DNA of 64,000 nt from a virus, in IMG/VR virus record IMGVR_UViG_3300019487_000023, positions 1 through 64,000 of that record, one strand, 5' to 3'. Below are positions 62,722 to 64,000 of this stretch, one piece after another (within the stretch, counting starts at the first letter, position 1; every line of letters starts with the position of its first letter). A model generated the notes under the pieces. That model saw only the letters and a list, made by a program, of their open reading frames with translations, was not told the origin of the DNA and made no database searches. The position numbers and the translations under genes were made by a program.

Positions 62722-63159
62722 ATGAAACTCGTTAAAGCACTACAAGATGCCCATGCTGGAGAACTTGCCGCGTATTACGCATACCAAGGGCACTGGAAGT
62801 CTCTCAAAGACCCTGGGGAACGAGTTAAAGTGCAAGAAATCCAAGAAGACGAACTAGAACACATCCTATTCCTGTCCCATTACCTTCACAAAATGGGATA
62901 TCAATCCTCTCCATATAAAGATTTCATCTGGACTCGTATTGGCAAGGCAATTGGTGCTCTTTGTCACATTACTGGTTGGTGGTTGCCGATGCGCATTGCT
63001 GGAATGATGGAAAGAATCGGCACTAAGAGTTATATCGAAATTTCAGTAATAGCTCGTGCCGAAGGGCATCCAGTGCTAGCAAGAAAACTTCTCGCAATGG
63101 CTGAAGTTGAGAAAAAAAACACGAAGAGTACTTCAATACCGTTTCAAGTTAAGATATAA
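62722..63159 (+). CDS. COQ7/ferritin-like di-iron protein, C-terminus frameshifted
   Basis: A four-helix di-iron protein like the demethoxyubiquinone hydroxylase family: Glu14 (HAGELAAYYAY), ExxH at Glu44-His47 (DELEH), Glu106 region, then the final helix. In frame the last motif reads VEKKN at residues 129-133, where ExxH is expected. Within an A8 run (63112-63119) a two-base deletion would read EKKHEEYFNTVSS and stop at 63152, restoring the motif. The start is 5 bases after the tRNA CCA; the tRNA acceptor stem contains GGAG, a possible ribosome binding site. Confidence 0.7.
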   Translation: MKLVKALQDAHAGELAAYYAYQGHWKSLKDPGERVKVQEIQEDELEHILFLSHYLHKMGYQSSPYKDFIWTRIGKAIGALCHITGWWLPMRIAGMMERIGTKSYIEISVIARAEGHPVLARKLLAMAEVEKKNTKSTSIPFQVKI

Positions 63160-63161
63160 GG

Positions 63162-63971
63162 ATGGATTCCTATCTTGACTTTCAAAAATATCGTGATCAA
63201 TATGGCCTCAACGGTCTTAACACCAACGGCATAGAGGGATTGCCTACTCAAAACGGCGCTCTATTCACCGTAGAGTACTTGCTCTGTCTTCTCGCAGATC
63301 CTAATGTTCCAGAGTCAATTAAAGTTTCTGAAGTTGAACGACTTAAACTCGTCTACAACTCCTTAGAGCTATTCCCTGGCATCTCTGTTCGAACCCCAAC
63401 CTCAAATGAATTCGATTCGATGGATAATGTAGGTGCAATTTGTGCCTTCTCTGGCCTATTCGATAACGGGAATTTCTCAAAGCGCTCGTATGAGCATGGG
63501 TCAAAAACTAGAGCTGAAGGAATAGATGACGGGCAGGATGCTAGCAATAACCACAAGTACTATCGCCTAGCTTGGGTATGGAATCTATTCAGAGCTCCTC
63601 TATTTTTCTGGAATAACAATAATCCAACTCTATTCTGTTTTCCAGGATGGCATGGTAGGTCGCCCGGCCACGTAGCGTTCATGAAAATGACCGCAGGAAA
63701 GTGGGTAGGTCCATTTGGGCAATTCGCAATCCTTATCAGTCAGTTCTTGGGATGCTTCAAAGATAAGGGAGATACAGACGCGCGAAAGCTCCCATATGTG
63801 AATTGGCAGTATCTCAAAACCAGAAACTTCGTATGGCGTCTCTTCTATAAGTTTTGGTGTTATATCTTGATGAAGCAATATCAAGATGGCATGCGTACCG
63901 TCTATTCAACCTACTATAACGATCCAGACCATCCGATCCGAAAATACTCAACTAAGTACATCTCTGGTTGA
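63162..63971 (+). CDS. Hypothetical protein, 269 aa
   Basis: Not recognised. ATAAGG precedes ATG. The protein is aromatic-rich, particularly in the centre (LAWVWNLFRAPLFFWNNN, LFCFPGWHGRSPGHVAF) and C-terminus (WRLFYKFWCYILMKQYQDG). The N-terminus (DSYLDFQKYRDQYG) is charged. The middle could be a hydrolase-like alpha/beta fold, but no catalytic set is evident. It appears complete, ending 29 bases before the window edge. Confidence 0.65.
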   Translation: MDSYLDFQKYRDQYGLNGLNTNGIEGLPTQNGALFTVEYLLCLLADPNVPESIKVSEVERLKLVYNSLELFPGISVRTPTSNEFDSMDNVGAICAFSGLFDNGNFSKRSYEHGSKTRAEGIDDGQDASNNHKYYRLAWVWNLFRAPLFFWNNNNPTLFCFPGWHGRSPGHVAFMKMTAGKWVGPFGQFAILISQFLGCFKDKGDTDARKLPYVNWQYLKTRNFVWRLFYKFWCYILMKQYQDGMRTVYSTYYNDPDHPIRKYSTKYISG

Positions 63972-64000
63972 TTTGGGCGGCCCACTCAACTTCCTTAGTC

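Noticed and set aside
1-64000. CRISPR arrays, rRNA, insertion sequences with terminal repeats, integrase or attachment sites
   Set aside because: No regularly spaced repeats, rRNA-like sequence, transposase or integrase motifs were seen.

Overview
The window is a stretch of a double-stranded DNA bacteriophage with a contractile tail (myovirus morphology). A sheath protein, tube proteins, a tape measure, a gp5-like spike, a gp25-like protein and J-like baseplate proteins lie in the order seen in contractile-tailed phages. No capsid, portal or terminase gene is visible, so this is only part of a larger genome. The host cannot be read directly. A lipobox lipoprotein, a porin-like beta-barrel fragment and a T4-type endolysin suggest a Gram-negative, double-membraned host (inference).

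Positions 1-12840 (minus strand) hold about 40 short, tightly packed, often overlapping accessory genes. They include a collagen-like/PA14 lipoprotein, a HAD-fold protein, a cyclic-phosphate receiver-like protein, several Cys-rich putative zinc proteins, an outer-membrane-like barrel, and three long paralogues plus one short relative sharing a C-terminal LP..L..KFG tail. Four copies of a 17-bp element (GGCGTAGCAGTGTCAGT) lie between transcription units here. Positions 12900-15800 hold very small genes on both strands. Many of them share a short hydrophobic-helix motif of the form LxxLxRLGxKS/T.

Positions 15840-56700 (plus strand) are the virion operon: connector-like proteins, a Nudix-domain protein, tail terminator candidate, sheath, three tube-like paralogues, two overlapping tail-assembly chaperone frames with a slippery heptamer, tape measure, hub, spike, LysM/gp25-like protein, a 2363-residue J-like protein, more baseplate proteins and a cassette of mosaic tail fibres. 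HNH endonuclease genes are inserted at three junctions of this operon, and a fourth truncated one follows the primase. All 27 virion genes end in TAA.

Positions 56864-59453 (minus strand) encode a zinc/Toprim primase, a DnaB-type helicase and two small upstream proteins. They diverge at a palindromic site from a plus-strand SF2 helicase, an endolysin, a Pth2-domain protein, a tRNA with anticodon CUA (amber suppressor type), a COQ7/ferritin-like protein with an apparent homopolymer frameshift, and an unknown protein. Promoter-like TATAAT hexamers are common, and in about a dozen cases the start codon lies only 6-8 bases after the hexamer with no ribosome binding site, which points to leaderless mRNAs.
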